A stretch of 64,000 nt of DNA from Magnolia sinica (GCF_029962835.1 NC_080577.1:9214501-9278500), one strand, 5' to 3'. Positions 12,901 to 24,449 are shown, numbered from the stretch's first letter. The notes: generated from the letters alone by a model not told the origin. Made by a program: numbers and translations.

Positions 12901-15900
12901 GGCAACTCACCCCAACTTGTCTAGTATGACTTAACTTGAGACCAGACGAGTTGATCCAAGTCGGTCTTAAAACCATGTCCTCAACCTTCCAATTTCCAGT
13001 ATGATAGGAATTTTTTTCAGGCATCACATTCAGAAATTATGCTTAAAGAATGATGCAATTTCTACGAAACGATGAAAGTTGCAATGAAAACTCCGGCCCA
13101 AAATGCATGTGAGGGAAGGGTGAATTCAGCTCAAGGGCCAAATTAAAGAAATTAATATGCAAAAACTGGAGCACTTAACACCTACTGACTGATGCAACCA
13201 AGCCCACACAAATCAACTTTGCATTAAACAAAGGATTCAACCATATTACCTCCGTCCTCTGGAATGTCAGAAGTCCACAAGGTGAGATTATCCCTCAGAA
13301 GTTGCATGATCAAAGTGCTATCCTTGTAAGATTCTTCACTCAGAGTGTCAAGCTCAGAAATGGCTTCATCAAAAGCTTGCTTAGCCAGGTGGCAAGCCCT
13401 GAAAAATAATAAGAAGCCATTTGGATATAGAGAATTTATGATTCAAAGAAATAGCATCTCATCACACAGAATATAACATGCACACCTTTCAGGTGAGTTC
13501 ATAATCTCATAATAAAAGACGGAGAAGTTCAATGCCAAGCCCAATCGGATTGGATGCGTAGGAGACAAATCTGCTTCTGCTGTGGTCGAAGCTGTCTGCA
13601 GACAGGTTGCATAAAATTATACTAAGAGCCAGCTGTATGGCACACAAAACTACCATCTTTCCACAATATCTTTTTAAGATACTTAATGGCACGCCATATT
13701 GTCTTCGGCAATGCAGGATATCTACAGGTTGCACACGGGTTAACAATTGATATCTTTATACACAATCACAAAATCATACATAAAACAAGGAACTCCATGA
13801 TAAGCATTTTTTTAAGTGAAACTCCACGATAAGCATGCATTCAACTAAAATTTAAATCATTACAGAAGCACCTACTCCAATATCAACCGCACTTTCAGGA
13901 ATACCAGCAGCTCTGTGGCGGTATTGAGTAGGAGGGCTGTCATGTTTGTTAGTCTTTTTCCTTGCTCTTTTGCGGCTTGCCGCTTGTATTCTTTGCCTTT
14001 GGCCGCCTTTTAATAAAATTCATTACTTTTCAAAAAAAAAATCAACTGAGAAACTAATTATTAACCATTTATGACTTGAATCTGATGGTAATATTTTTTA
14101 TAAATGCAAATATTTTACTTCCAGAAGCAGTGAATGCAAACAGTATGCATGTAAAAATAGTGAACCTAGCCCAACGTGAGAATTGAGGTAGGTCTCAAGG
14201 CAAAGCATGTTTGGATCTTGAGACAGTGAGTTGCTGTGTGAAAGAACAGGACGCAAAGGATCAACTGAAGATCTTTTTTATTTTCACCTCAAGCATAAAA
14301 GCAAGGCATATGGATGTCGATGGAAAGCAGGCTACTTTCCACCCAATCTATAGTGCAGAAAGAAAGCAAACAACCACTACCTGCTCAGATGCTCTCGACT
14401 CTGGAGATCTATGAAATTCCAAACATGAAGTGACTGGAAAAAGTTGATTGTTTCAGCTGTTATCCATGCCACTCAAGTTTTTGCAGACATCCAAACACAA
14501 GCCATATGCACTGATAGAAGAAATACACATCATTAGAGGTGCAAGCATCTGAAATGCTATGGCTTTCTAACGGCAACATGGGACTAGTTTTGACCTTTTC
14601 TATTTCTGTTTCTTTTTCTTTTTATTTTATTTTCAGGAAAGCCTTAGCTCAGTAACTTATGCTAGTTGAAGAACTCTTGTTTATTGTTCCCAAGGAATAC
14701 ACAATCAGTAAACCAATTGTTTATATACACCATGATTCAAGACGAAGGTTTCACAAGGACTTCTCAAACTTTCTAGGATGGCTTGCACAGCCTGGAACAA
14801 GGTTACCTAGATCACATCGTTATAGCATGTAGTTCGCACTAATTCCTTGAATATGTGGTCCTCCTTTGAGTGTGAGAGAGAGGGGTCTGTCTATCTGCTC
14901 TCGGCCCACATACTGACCTGATATTTACATTAGATGATAATGATGATGATAAATGTTGACATTTATAGCAACCCAATAAGGTTTCTTAGACCACACAAAT
15001 GGAAGACAACCAAGTAAATGCTCTTCTTTGAACCTCATCAAACTTGAAACCCAGATCCAAAGACCTGATAGGTACCCAATGGGTACTCAAACCCAATTGG
15101 ATCTGCGTCCAGGTCAAGAACGAGGCCTGAACACAGTTAGCCCAAGTATGAGTACTATAAGGCCCAACCCGAACCCAAACCATTGACAGCCCTAATTGTA
15201 TTATGCATGCATAGTATTATATTATTAGGGTTGAAGGGCCTGAACTAATGAGAGACCTAAAAGGGCTTAGACATAGATCATAAGAAGTGATAATCATATG
15301 AGGGCTTTCTCCCCAGCTAAAGGTAGGACCTTATACGTTTTTCCAAATAATCAGAACAAGATAAGATTGCCATGATTGCAAAATATAAATTTGATAGATC
15401 AGAACATTCTAAATATAAATTTGATTGCTAAAATAGAACCCACGACAACCCCTTTTAAGACTCCTCCAATAAAATATTTACAAAATTCAAGCTATCAGCT
15501 ATTTGCAACACAACCACCAACTCACAAAGATAGAAATAACAGAGAGGACGAAGAGAGAAACTGGAATCCAAGACAACCCATTTTAAGACTCCAATCAAAA
15601 AATTACAAAATTCAAGCTATCAGTTTTTGCAATACAATCATAGTTTACCCAGATAGAAATAACAAAAAGGAAGAAGAGAAAAACTGGAAAAGCTAAGGAA
15701 TTCCAAAGTCACAAACCCATGAGTTGCAGGATATCCACCCATTGATTGTCATCTCAGCAATATTTTTAGATTACAATTTCTTTTTCTTTCTTTTTTTTTT
15801 TCTTTTTTGTGTAAGATAAGTATTGGCTTGAACCCCCCCACCTTAATGTTGAAATGCACACCGCCTACCACTTGAGATACAGGCTCAAACCCAGATCACA

Positions 15901-17384
15901 CTTAAAATACTCCACAAATCTTTGCAAACAGGAACTTGCATCATCAGTAAAACATGTAATTTGGTCCATCTCCATATCCACAGATGCATTTTATTAAGCA
16001 TCATGTATTTTTGTCGGGTACTGTTCCTGGAAACTTAACTTTCAAACAAATGTTGTTAGCACTCCTCTCAATCAAACAATTTCCTAAATCCCACTTCAAC
16101 AATTTTGTAAAACAAAATATGATATGAAACGACAATTGAGCCTCTAACAAAATCTATGGCCTGCACAATGCTTGGCTACGTGTCCGGCTAGAAGAAAGCA
16201 AAACAAACATAATAACCAGTAGATGAAATAAATGACTCGCACTCCAAAGATCTCAATGAAAAGGGAAGTCTTAAAATAATGTTGTGAAAATCCAAACTTA
16301 GAGAAGCCGAACTATTAGACTACTTCGCCTAAAAGGCAAGATTTAGTTTATACAACCAATGGCACGATATACAAGCATCATTCCTACAAAAATTCCAAAT
16401 TGAGATGGAGAAAGGGGAAAAAACAATTCATACATCATCGATCACTCGTGCAAGGGCCTGTAGATGTATTTAAACAAGCATTCTGTAGAAGATCATTTCT
16501 GTCAAAGACAATTTTAAATACCAGTGACTAAATTGGAGCAGTGATGAATATCAAGCAAATATACATAACAGAAACTATACATATGATACTCAGCAAGCAC
16601 ACAATTCAATTTGCTCATTTATGAAACAAAAAACATTTGTCTGCGTTGAAATATTACTTTAAAAAGATCTTACTTTCAAAATCGAGAAAAATAAAATAAG
16701 CAAATACCTGATATGCTTTCAGAGATTGATCGGCTGCCTCTTTCTTCTCATTACCATTTTTGAACTCCGCAAGATAACGATAGTAATCACCTTTCCTGCA
16801 AACCAGACGGCGGAAATGATAAGAGATTGACTTCAAACCCTCAAAAACCTTAAACATTCAGCCAAAAACCGAAATGCAGTGATCCAAATGTGCCGTGGTG
16901 AGAAACACCGCTCACATTTTGTAGTAAAAGACCGTCGATTCTCCTGCGGTGGACGAAGGGATGAGATGCTCGTCGATCACGGTCATGATATCATTGCAGA
17001 TGCTGGTGAGCTCAGATTCGACCTTCTGCCGATACTCCTTGATCCGCCTCGCGTTCTGCTCGTTCCCCTTCGATTCCTCTTTCTGCTCGATCGAAGAGAG
17101 GATCCGCCACGACGCGCGGCGGGCTCCAATCACGTTCTTGTATCCGACGGAGAGCAGATTCCTCTCCTCGATGGTCAATTCGACATCGAGATTCGCGACT
17201 TTCTTCATGGAATCCACCATCTCTGCAAGAGAAAAGAGAGGAGGCATGGAGATCATCAGAAACCCTAACCCTAGGACGACGGATCGGCGGCAAAAAAGGA
17301 GAGAAACCTACCGTCGTAGCGCTCTGCCTGTTCGGCGAGCTTGGCGGTGTAGACGAAGTTCTCGCGTTCTTTGGTGGATGCCAT
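3942..17384 (-). CDS. 14-3-3 protein, epsilon-type, 7 exons
   Basis: Phosphoserine/threonine-binding dimeric adaptor of cytosol and nucleus. Plant members bind targets such as nitrate reductase and plasma-membrane H+-ATPase. Exons on the minus strand: 17384-17312, 17222-16916, 16795-16708, 13595-13486, 13398-13250, 4121-4063, 3944-3942. They sum to 789 nt (262 aa) with every junction in phase. Signature 1 ([11 protein letters not shown]) is at residues 45-55. Signature 2 begins [11 protein letters not shown] at 217. The phosphopeptide-binding Lys53, Arg60, Arg133 and Tyr134 are present. The tail EDGEDPQKM..GGAEDAE resembles the epsilon group (Arabidopsis GRF9-like). Intron 5 is 9.1 kb and full of repeats. 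Exon 7 contributes only TGA. Without that last splice the frame would add nine residues (VSFFICSLH). The ATG in MASTKEREN starts the conserved N-terminal helix. Confidence 0.95.
4122..5042. other. 14-3-3 intron 5, 3' end, unique AT-rich sequence
   Basis: Intronic. I see no element ends and no protein similarity in the short open frames. Confidence 0.4.
5051..6170. mobile_element. Non-autonomous DNA transposon, hAT-like, with 8-bp target duplication
   Basis: A 1.12-kb element in 14-3-3 intron 5. Its ends are inverted: CAGTGTTTGAAATATC on the left, and CAATGTTTTAAATATT when the right end is read in reverse. The flanks carry a perfect 8-bp duplication CATCACGG (5043-5050 and 6171-6178). Just inside the ends are degenerate 'atatatcg' motifs. 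It contains a direct repeat around 'aattagtctcaattgacaa' (5400s and 5720s) and a 59-bp tandem array. No transposase frame is visible. An 8-bp duplication fits the hAT superfamily; the terminal motif alone is not decisive. Confidence 0.65.
5765..6022. repeat. 59-bp tandem array (about 4.3 copies)
   Basis: The core ATGGATATCG recurs at 5781, 5840, 5899 and 5958, and a final partial unit begins at 6017. Copies differ at only one or two positions (gaaaaacc/gaagaacc, catgc/catac), so expansion was recent relative to the host element. Confidence 0.95.
6590..7614 (-). mobile_element. Possible LTR-retrotransposon fragment (LTR plus leader), family unassigned
   Basis: Read on the minus strand this begins TGTTTGATGGGAACATC, has a CTTATAAATAGG TATA motif near 7325, then a GC-rich leader-like stretch ending near 6840. 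The layout of AT-rich U3, TATA, and GC-rich non-coding leader is typical of a plant LTR element. No target duplication or second LTR was found, so limits are approximate. It looks like a broken fossil with no coding capacity. Confidence 0.35.
8818..8930. mobile_element. Complete 113-bp hAT-type MITE
   Basis: Ends are TAGGGCTGTGAATAGG on the left and, in reverse, TAGGACTGTCAATGGA on the right. It is flanked by a perfect 8-bp target duplication ATCTTTGT (8810-8817 and 8931-8938). The size, TAGGG terminus and 8-bp duplication fit a small non-autonomous hAT element. It lies in 14-3-3 intron 5. Confidence 0.8.
9637..9872. repeat. CCGTTAC/GTAACGG palindrome-rich repeat, copy 1
   Basis: Dense in overlapping GTAACGG, CCGTTAC and TAACGGC words on both strands, with A-runs in the middle. 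Related to 11000-11165 and, weakly, to 35730-35830. Probably a decayed MITE family; its ends are not defined. Confidence 0.55.
10770..10871. repeat. 51-bp tandem duplication
   Basis: Two copies of a unit containing 'cactctagaa' and 'actccaaaacatca'. Several substitutions separate the copies. Intronic, no coding sense. Confidence 0.75.
11000..11165. repeat. CCGTTAC/GTAACGG palindrome-rich repeat, copy 2
   Basis: Same motif vocabulary as 9637-9872, including GGCCGTAACGGCCGTTAC. It lies directly before an AAGCCT-type repeat in 14-3-3 intron 5. Confidence 0.55.
11187..11290. repeat. AAGCCT..CCCAATTAACT SINE-like repeat, copy 1
   Basis: Starts after CATCATCTAAGCC and reads 'tcccaattaactagagtcagctacatgaatcctg'-type sequence. 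Two more copies are at 31966 and 40371. The motif resembles a repeat common in plant genomes; class uncertain. Confidence 0.5.
11394..11795. repeat. Tandem duplication, ~210-bp unit
   Basis: The block 'attaccgaaattaacc..ggaatagatctatacc..gatgatcacttcaaa..aggagcatccat' occurs at 11394-11600 and again at 11606-11790, with about 10% divergence and small indels. Intronic. Confidence 0.85.
12290..13010. repeat. GACTC/GAGTC-rich repeat region
   Basis: Enriched for GACTCAG, GAGTCAG and 'actcgtccag' words at 12290-12480 and 12830-12970. Similar wording occurs at 8330-8400 and 22200-22350. Looks like remnants of one dispersed family in 14-3-3 intron 5; ends not resolved. Confidence 0.35.
13905..14040 (+). 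mobile_element. LINE 3' end fragment
   Basis: 'cttgccgcttgtattctttgcc' followed by AATAAAATTCATTAC and an A-tail matches the usual look of a plant L1 3' UTR plus poly(A). 5'-truncated; only the tail is here (14-3-3 intron 3). Confidence 0.5.
15030..15200. repeat. hAT-type MITE remnant (GACAGCCCTAA end)
   Basis: Ends in CATTGACAGCCCTAA, matching the right terminus of the complete element at 8818-8930. The interior is rich in 'ccaa.ccgaaccc'. The left end is not found. Confidence 0.45.
15430..15700. repeat. Tandem duplication, ~139-bp unit
   Basis: 'gacaaccccttttaagactcc' recurs 139 bp later, and 'acaaaattcaagctatcag' and 'agatagaaataaca' follow in both copies. 14-3-3 intron 3. Confidence 0.8.
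15800..15900 (-). mobile_element. tRNA-like SINE remnant
   Basis: On the minus strand a box-A-like TATCTCAAGTGGTAGGC is followed about 45 nt later by a box-B-like GGTTCAAGCC, then an A-rich tail (T-rich on the plus strand at 15780-15810). It does not fold as a full tRNA, so SINE-derived is more likely. Confidence 0.45.
17269..17277 (+). promoter_or_regulatory. Telo-box in 14-3-3 intron 1
   Basis: AAACCCTAA, extended to AAACCCTAACCCTA, lies in the 89-bp first intron, about 110 bp inside the gene. Telo-boxes are known near the starts of many housekeeping and ribosomal-protein genes in plants. Function here is inferred. Confidence 0.4.
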
Positions 17385-17524
17385 GGCAGATCTGTAGATT
17401 AGGTTTTCCTTCTTTCCTTTTTTACTCCTCTTTGTTCCTCCTTAATCGAAGAGAAGACGATCACTGAAGAGAAAGAGAGTGGGAGAAATGATAATGACAG
17501 GGCAGTTATTGCAGGCCGGACGTA

Positions 17525-17530
17525 CTTATA
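17525..17530 (-). promoter_or_regulatory. Candidate TATA box of the 14-3-3 gene
   Basis: TATAAG on the minus strand, about 140 bp upstream of the ATG. It implies transcription from near 17495. This rests on motif and distance only. Confidence 0.4.
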
Positions 17531-17689
17531 CGGTATTGAAGATTAGCGCTGTGGTTGTCCACCCATAGCCCCGCCACGTTGGATTCACGATTTTCGGTTC
17601 GACGAAATGCGAACCGTGGTTAAATGATCCAGACCGTTGGTCTAGAGCAACGCGATGATCCCACCCTCAAAAATGTCCCATTCCGAAGA

Positions 17690-18045
17690 TCCTGTTCGTC
17701 TGTCAATGGGCTGGGCTTGCCTTTCGGGCATTCGGACTGAACTATCGGGCCTGAGGGCTGAGTTCGGGCTTAAAATTCAAACACATTTTATAATCCTGTC
17801 GTGTTTGGACGATATACAAATGGGTCATTTTTAGACCATGTACAACGGTCCATCTGAATCTGATTAGACCGGCCCATTTAGCTCTCCTCTCTTCTCATCT
17901 CTCACCAAGCAACCAATGCCTCCTATTCCTCATGGCTGGACCATTTTGGATCATTACAAGCCTAAGCTAAATCTGAGCCTGTATTCTGAACTTGGACCAA
18001 GCTTGGCCCGGCCCGGCCCGGCCCGTTGACACCACTAATCCCTCC
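17690..18045. repeat. GGGC-rich hAT-type MITE remnant
   Basis: 'gggctgggcttgcc' on the left and four GCCCG units before TTGACACCACTAA on the right. The right end resembles the GTCAA..CTA termini of the hAT-type family. No target duplication seen. Confidence 0.4.
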
Positions 18046-18434
18046 TTTCTAAGTAGCAATAGGCTCTGATGGGCACCCGTTCCCTGCGTAGTTCGGGTAT
18101 GGTTGTTAATTCGAACTGATTATTAATTAGGCCCGGTATGATATACAATGATGAACCAAAGGACCATATCCTCTCCACAGACTTTATAGAAGTTTATTCC
18201 ACAATGTTGCATCCAATCATGTGGCCCCCACCACCTCTAAGACTGCGCCCACCTGTTTCAGAGTTGCCTATTTTTGGATGTCCATTCATTAGGGTAGGGA
18301 GCTTCTTCTTATTTAATAAAATTGTATTGCATTTACGAAATGTGGTCCCCCCATCCCAGCCTTTAATTTTTTTATCGCGTACAGGGCTTGGGTAGTGACC
18401 CCTCCAGTACTAACTTCTGTATTGATTGGTTATG

Positions 18435-18835
18435 TGGGTCCCACATATTATCCATGCCGTCCATCCATTTTTTTCAGATCATTTTACATCATATACCAAA
18501 AAATGAGGTAGATTCAAAACTTAGGTAGACCACGATACAGGAAACAATGGTGATTGAATGCACCCACCGTTATAAACTCCCGAGTGCACATAAGTTTTGG
18601 ATCAAGCTTATATTTGTTCTTTCCCTTCGTCCAGGTCTTTGTGACCTAATCAATAGTTTGGATGACAAATAAACATTACAGTTGGCCCTAGGATTTTTTT
18701 AATATTGGTCGTTCAATCACAACTGGTGTGGTCCACATGAGATTTTTATTTACCTCATTTTTTGAAATGTACCCTGAAGTTAGCTATAAAAATGGATGGA
18801 CGGAACAGATAAAACACATACATCACGGTGGATCC
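18435..18835. repeat. Foldback element copy B (full)
   Basis: Left GTGGGTCCCACA..CCGTCCATCC, centre with 'gtctttgtgacc' and 'aaataaacattac', right arm 'gtggtccacatgag'..'ggatggacgg'..'acacatacatcacggtgg'. The two arms are inverted copies of each other. Confidence 0.85.
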
Positions 18836-18924
18836 CACAGAGCTTTTCCAAATGGACCGATGCCATGATCTTTGCATTGGAGGGATGGCTACCGAATACG
18901 AATTCCTTTTGTTGTGTTGTGATT

Positions 18925-19110
18925 AGAGCTGGGCATTGGACCGAATCGGATCGGATTGGCTCCAACTCAGTTCGGGCTGAAAACTAGATGGTCTAATCCG
19001 AACCCGATGCGATCTGGGGCCGAGTCCGGAACAGCTGACCCGAACCGATCTGACGTGCTGTTGGCCTGACCCCGAACCGAGTCGGATCAGGTTGGGTAGG
19101 ATTCAGATCT
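18925..19110. repeat. GGNCCGAATCGG-type MITE remnant
   Basis: Begins TTAGAGCTGGGCATTGG. The interior repeats short 'cgaatcggatcgg' and 'gaacccgatgcg' words. The left end resembles the TAGGGCTG family; the right end is unclear. Confidence 0.4.
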
Positions 19111-19119
19111 TTTTAATGG

Positions 19120-19275
19120 TGAAAATCATTATCCTCACTGCTATTTTCGGTGTGGTCCATTTGAGCTTTCGATATGATTCAATTTTTTTCCTAATACCCT
19201 AAAATAATCATCAAAAATTGGATAAACGGTGTGGATATAATAAATACATCATTGTGGAGCCCATGTAACATTGAT
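19120..19275. repeat. Foldback element, right arm only
   Basis: 'atggtgaaaatcattatcc'..'gtggtccatttgag'..'ggataaacggtgtgg'..'acatcattgtggagccc': a single arm next to full copy C. Confidence 0.65.
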
Positions 19276-19375
19276 CTTATTTGAGCCATTGGAGCTCGAG
19301 GTGTTAGCTGTATTGATGTGTAGCAGCTGTGACGTGCTGTGCACAAAAGAGCTGCTATTGACGTTGGCAAGCTAT

Positions 19376-19808
19376 GTGGGTCCCATCATAGGGTATGTGT
19401 TATATCCAAACTGTCCATCCATTTGGCGAGCTCGTTTTAAGGCTTGAGACGAAAAATAAGATAGATCTAACTATAAAGTGGACCACACTGAAAAAAGCAG
19501 TGGGGATTGAACGTCTACCATTCAAACCCTTTTTGGGGTCACAGTCTCACAGACTTTTGGGATCAATTTGCAAGTTGTTTTGTCTCTTAATTTAGGTCTT
19601 TGTGACCTTATGAATAGATTGAACAGAAAATAAACATTATGGTGGGCCCTACGAATTGTTTAACGGTGAAAATCATTCTCGGCGGCTATTTATGGAGTGG
19701 TCCAGATGATCTTTGGATATAATTCATGTTTTGGACAATGCTCTACAATGATCTTTATAAATATATGAACGGTGTAGATATAATAAATACATCACTATGG
19801 GCCCATAT
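19376..19808. repeat. Foldback element copy C (full)
   Basis: Both arms and the asymmetric centre ('aggtctttgtgaccttatgaa', 'aataaacattatggtgggccc') are present. It is more divergent than copies B and F. Confidence 0.8.
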
Positions 19809-20039
19809 AACTTTGATCTCCTTTGAACGGGAAGTAGTGATCATATACTTAATGGTCTGATCTGAGAATTTTTTGAGACTATCCAACCGTTCATAATGAG
19901 TTTCATTAGATAAGTGGTTTTGATCAATGAGATTAAATCAGATCTAATATTACTTTTAAACTACACACGTACGTTGAATGAACCACTTATAAATGTCTTT
20001 ACACCGTCAATTCTTTTCATATGATGGTGGTCCACTTGA

Positions 20040-20600
20040 TTATTGGACAAAATCATTCACCGCTGGCTTGGGCTTGACCAGTCTTGAATTTCGAAGCCTG
20101 AGCTTGTCATTCAGGCCAAGGATAGGACCCTAACCCTTGCCCCAATAGTTGGGCTGCTTACGTTGAATCAGGTCTCTAGGCCTATTGCCACCCGTGGATA
20201 TAGGGTAAGTTTCCAAGGACGCATCTTATAAGTAGTTTATATGTGGGCCCAACACACCATTGTGAAATAATCTTACTCTACAAAAGATGTTAGATGAGGT
20301 GGCCTCATATATTACATTATTTACATGCCCAATGCTTTGATTAATTTATTAATTACCAACTACTAATTAATATAATAACTGTCACTTTTAAATTCTTAAA
20401 TCGGTAAAAAAGAGGTTGGTTCCTTTCATACCTTAACAATAAGCTTATTCTAAAATATTGCGTGTGGGCACATGGTGGTGTCTTCCTTGTGCATGCCATC
20501 TAGTCAACCCAGTAGGGTCGCCTGGATAGTAAAATAACTTAATCAATTATCCAACTAGCATGTGGCCAATGGTGAATTTGGAGGTTTTTGGATAGTCGTT
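20040..20600. other. Intergenic, no gene seen
   Basis: AT-rich spacer upstream of the 14-3-3 gene. A 'gggcttgacc' segment at 20060-20180 looks like MITE debris. No frame or element ends can be defended. Confidence 0.35.
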
Positions 20601-20609
20601 ATTGTTAGA

Positions 20610-20839
20610 ACTGTACATGAGCTTAATCAAGTTGAGCTTAGCCTAGCTCAGCTTGGCTCAACCAGCAGGCCGCTACCCAGCTTCAACATGGGTCGACATT
20701 GTCCTTGAGCTTGATTAGCCAGCTTAGCTAAGCTTGATCAACAGCTCGAGCTAGCTTGAATCAAGTTTGAGCTCGATCTTTCAAGCTGAGTTTAAGTTTG
20801 AGCCTACGAGTTGAGTTCGAGTTTAGGTTTTAAGGTTTT

Positions 20840-20876
<37 letters not shown>

Positions 20877-21060
20877 ATTTATATCAAGTGAATTCGATCT
20901 GAGTCGACTCAATTCAAATCGAGTCAAGTTTCAAGTTGAGTCAAGTCGAGTTCGGTCTAGCTTGGGCTCGGCTCAAAATTTTTTAAAGCTAAAAAATTGG
21001 TCTCAATCCAACTTGAACTCCATTACGACAATGCCATATAAAGGCCGGCTTGATTCAGGA
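20610..21060. repeat. GAGCTTGAGCTCGAG-type MITE with (CA)n insertion
   Basis: Starts AGAACTGTACATGAGCTT, then many GAGCTTGA / CTCGAGCT words. A (CA)n microsatellite interrupts it at 20843-20873. This wording is typical of plant hAT-derived MITEs; the right end is not certain. Confidence 0.45.
20843..20873. repeat. (CA)n microsatellite
   Basis: About 15 uninterrupted CA units. Confidence 0.95.
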
Positions 21061-24000
21061 TGATTTTCCTGAGCCATAGATTGATGGGGTTCTTAATATT
21101 TTTATTTTTTCATGATAGATTGACATTGTAATTATAATAATGATTCCTTTGGACTTTTTGTATCTTCATCATGTTTTAAATTGTTTTGTTGGAGCATAGT
21201 TGTACATGGAGGTAACATTAAACCATATGATTTATCCCTTCCAATTTGGACCTCTCAATATTTTATTTTTAATCCTACATTTGATAGCTATTAATTAATT
21301 GCATGGTTCCATTTATTTTAGTTACCCCACTGAATATGCTATTTGTACCGTTTAATTTGAGTTACCGTACACATGATTTTGAGTGACTGCACATCAACTG
21401 TAACATTTTGCCAGAGTATAAAGTAACTCCCCATGTGACATTTGGCCTTTTATTGGGTTAAAATCCGTGCTGTAAACGCAGATAAGGATCGACTTGTGAT
21501 GGGTTTTAAATTCCAACAGGTGGGGCCCTTGTTTGGGTGATGTAAGGACATTGTTATGCCTTGTTCCATGTTACGTAGTGGATCGATTAGTTCCAGGAAA
21601 CTAGCCTCTGGACAATCTTAACCTTTGGAATTGTGGCTAATAGATAGATGATTAAGAAGATAAATAAAACAACTGTCTATATTCAATTGATTTGGATTCC
21701 CAATCTGAAATAATTTTGAGAATGGAACATCACGGAGTGACAAATCAGAACAACGGTTTGGATTATCCTATCCATCCCTTCATATGAGTCGTACCATCTG
21801 ATGAAAAATAAGGTCCAAGATTTCGAGTTCATTATTCCTACAATATCGTAAGATTGAGTTGTTTGTGGCTCCAACGTGAGAATTGACTGGCATCCATATA
21901 ATGTAAAAATGTGCGTAAAACCTCCAAACCAAGTTCTGTGGCCCACCTGAGTTTTGGATCGACGTGAATTTTTGGACGACCCTCCATCTTGAAAGGATGA
22001 AACTTATGAACAGGTTGGATTGTATGCACCCCCACAGTGGGCCCTACATGATCAGATATTTTTCTAAGGTTGCCATCCTCTTTCTTGTTCCCTCACTTGA
22101 GGCTCACGGGAGTTCTCGTTTGGCCTGAACATGGTGGGGCACACCAATGCTATTGCATTCAAATTTTTTTTTTTTTTTAAAGATTCAGATTGACTTGGGT
22201 GCAGCTTGGATGAGTAGCCTCAGACGCAGTGGGACCCACTCACCATGAATCACCTCTAACTCAGGCACGTAGGAAGATTCAGTTCCCCCTGACTAGGGCG
22301 AGTCACCACTCAGCTCATTGCTCGACTCCGGGCTGAATGAGTCAATCCAAGTCCCCGAGTCATGTTTGGCCTATATTTCAACCGATGGTATGTAGACACC
22401 CCACTCTGAGCTGACAAACTGATCATGTTGAACAAACCTAATCCAAAGCCTAATCCATGATCCAAACCCTAATGCAAGCCTTAATCCTTAACCCAAACCC
22501 TAAAACCTAGCCTTAAGGAAAATCTAGTCAAACCCAGTCAACCCACCAAGTCAATCCATTGAGTCGACTCACACGATCAACCAATCGAGTCAAACTACAA
22601 GTCAACTCATCTAGTCAAACCACACCCTAAACCGAACTTTGATCAAGCCCGCATCTGAGCCCAATGGATCTCATAACCAAACAACAATACAAAGCCATCG
22701 GAGGCAGAGCCTCCACATGTGCATGGGAACCACTTTTCCAAAGTAGGAACCCTCGTGTAGTACTTACAGCTCCTTAGGATACGCCAATCACACAGCAAGT
22801 CTCCTGCCAAGGAAATAGTCCCTGCATGAGTGGAGAGCCTCATTTTGCAACCCTCATCCTTGTGATATTGTGAATAGACTCCTATGCTTGTTCCCTTTAC
22901 CCAAATTCACAATTTTGTCACCTAATCCAACCTATGAGACGTTGCCTCGCAGCAATCTTAAATCCAAAGCTTCCAAGTCACTTTCAACGCTACACTTACT
23001 CCAAATTATAGAAAAACTAAGCTTGTGAGCTATTTATAACTCCCTCCCCTTCTCATTTTAATCATCCTCAACCCCTTAAACATCAAGAAAACTAAGAGTT
23101 TAAGAAATCCCTTAAGCCCTTGGAGCATGTTTGGGAGTGTGGATTTGGAACCCCCTAGATTTGGAATCCTCCCATTGTGTTTGGCACCTTGGATTCATAA
23201 TCCCTATAATCCAAAAGTAGTTATGCATAGTATATTCATAGGGGTTTGAATTTAATTACTAAATCAATTTTAATATTTCTAATTAGTGTACGTATCTAGT
23301 GTTCAACATAATGATTGTAGTAAGCTCATTGAAATATATACTTTGCTTGAAAATAATAAAATTCTAAGTCTTGGATGGGTCACAAGCACATGATCACATC
23401 CGGGTGACTAACTAACAAATTTTAATTGTTGATTTACATGGACAATATTTGGACGGCACATATTATCCTATTAAAGTGACTATAGTGGTGTAGTTAATAA
23501 TCTAATTGTTTTAAGATGTTTGGACGGTGTAGATTATCCTATTGAAGTAATTATGGTGGTTCATGTGCCTAATAGATTAGTAGTCCAGTAACACCTAGGT
23601 TGCACATGTAACTCTTGGAAGGATTTCTTAGCATGAATGGACTAAAAGAAGCTCTGACGGAAGTAGACCTAGTTTGTCATATTCAAGCCTAGACCTATGT
23701 AGGGCACGATGTAACTGGGTCCCATGCATATCTGGATTAAAGAAATTCATTTCGAATAAAAGAAATTGTTGTTGAAAGTGCAAACCATAAATCAACCATT
23801 ACGTTCAATCTGGGTAATATTACGGAATGTACGACCTAAGAATTTTGATTGGAACAGACCATCTGGGGCCAACCGACCCCATAAGTGAGTCGTGGCGCTC
23901 CGTTTCACTAGAAAACACTTTCTTTCAATTCAAAATTGTATTTTTAAGAAAAACATGTTATAGTTTGCATTTTATTAGTTAAAGCATTGTAATTTCGTTT

Positions 24001-24449
24001 TAAAGACAAACATCAATAAAATATTTTGATTTTTTTAAAAAAGCTTTCCTGTGGATTTTAGAGCTTTTAGGCCTTATGGATTTAAGGTTCATACCACGTA
24101 CAGGAGACTATATTCTTCCTCTATTAATCTTACATTCCTTCCTTGCATCACGGACATAGGGTTATGTTCCAGTGATCTAAACCATTGATACGATGGGAGT
24201 CTCCATGGACGCATGCACCAAAATTACCATTGATTAGGTGACTTGGATATAGAAATTTGTCCTTTTATTAGTTCAATGGGAATTATTGTTGCAAATTTTA
24301 TTTTTTATTTTTTTACCACCTATTAATAATTTTTCTACTTCTAATATTTTTGTGAATGGATTATTCAATGGGCCCATAATATCAAGATTTTGGAGGGAGC
24401 GGATTAGGTAAGACCTCGGATCCCCTAAGGTAGGTGGGAACCTTGACTG
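21061..24449. other. Intergenic, repeat debris only
   Basis: No credible gene in 3.4 kb. Fragments include a single-arm foldback piece at 21920-22050, a GACTC/GAGTC-rich stretch at 22200-22350, a degenerate AACCCTAA run at 22440-22510, and a 'gagcatgtttggg' MITE-like start near 23125. Boundaries could not be set. Confidence 0.4.

Noticed and set aside
22440-22510. Interstitial telomere track
   Set aside because: AACCCTAA and CCTAATCC words are degenerate and irregular. Too few perfect TTTAGGG units to call a telomeric array.
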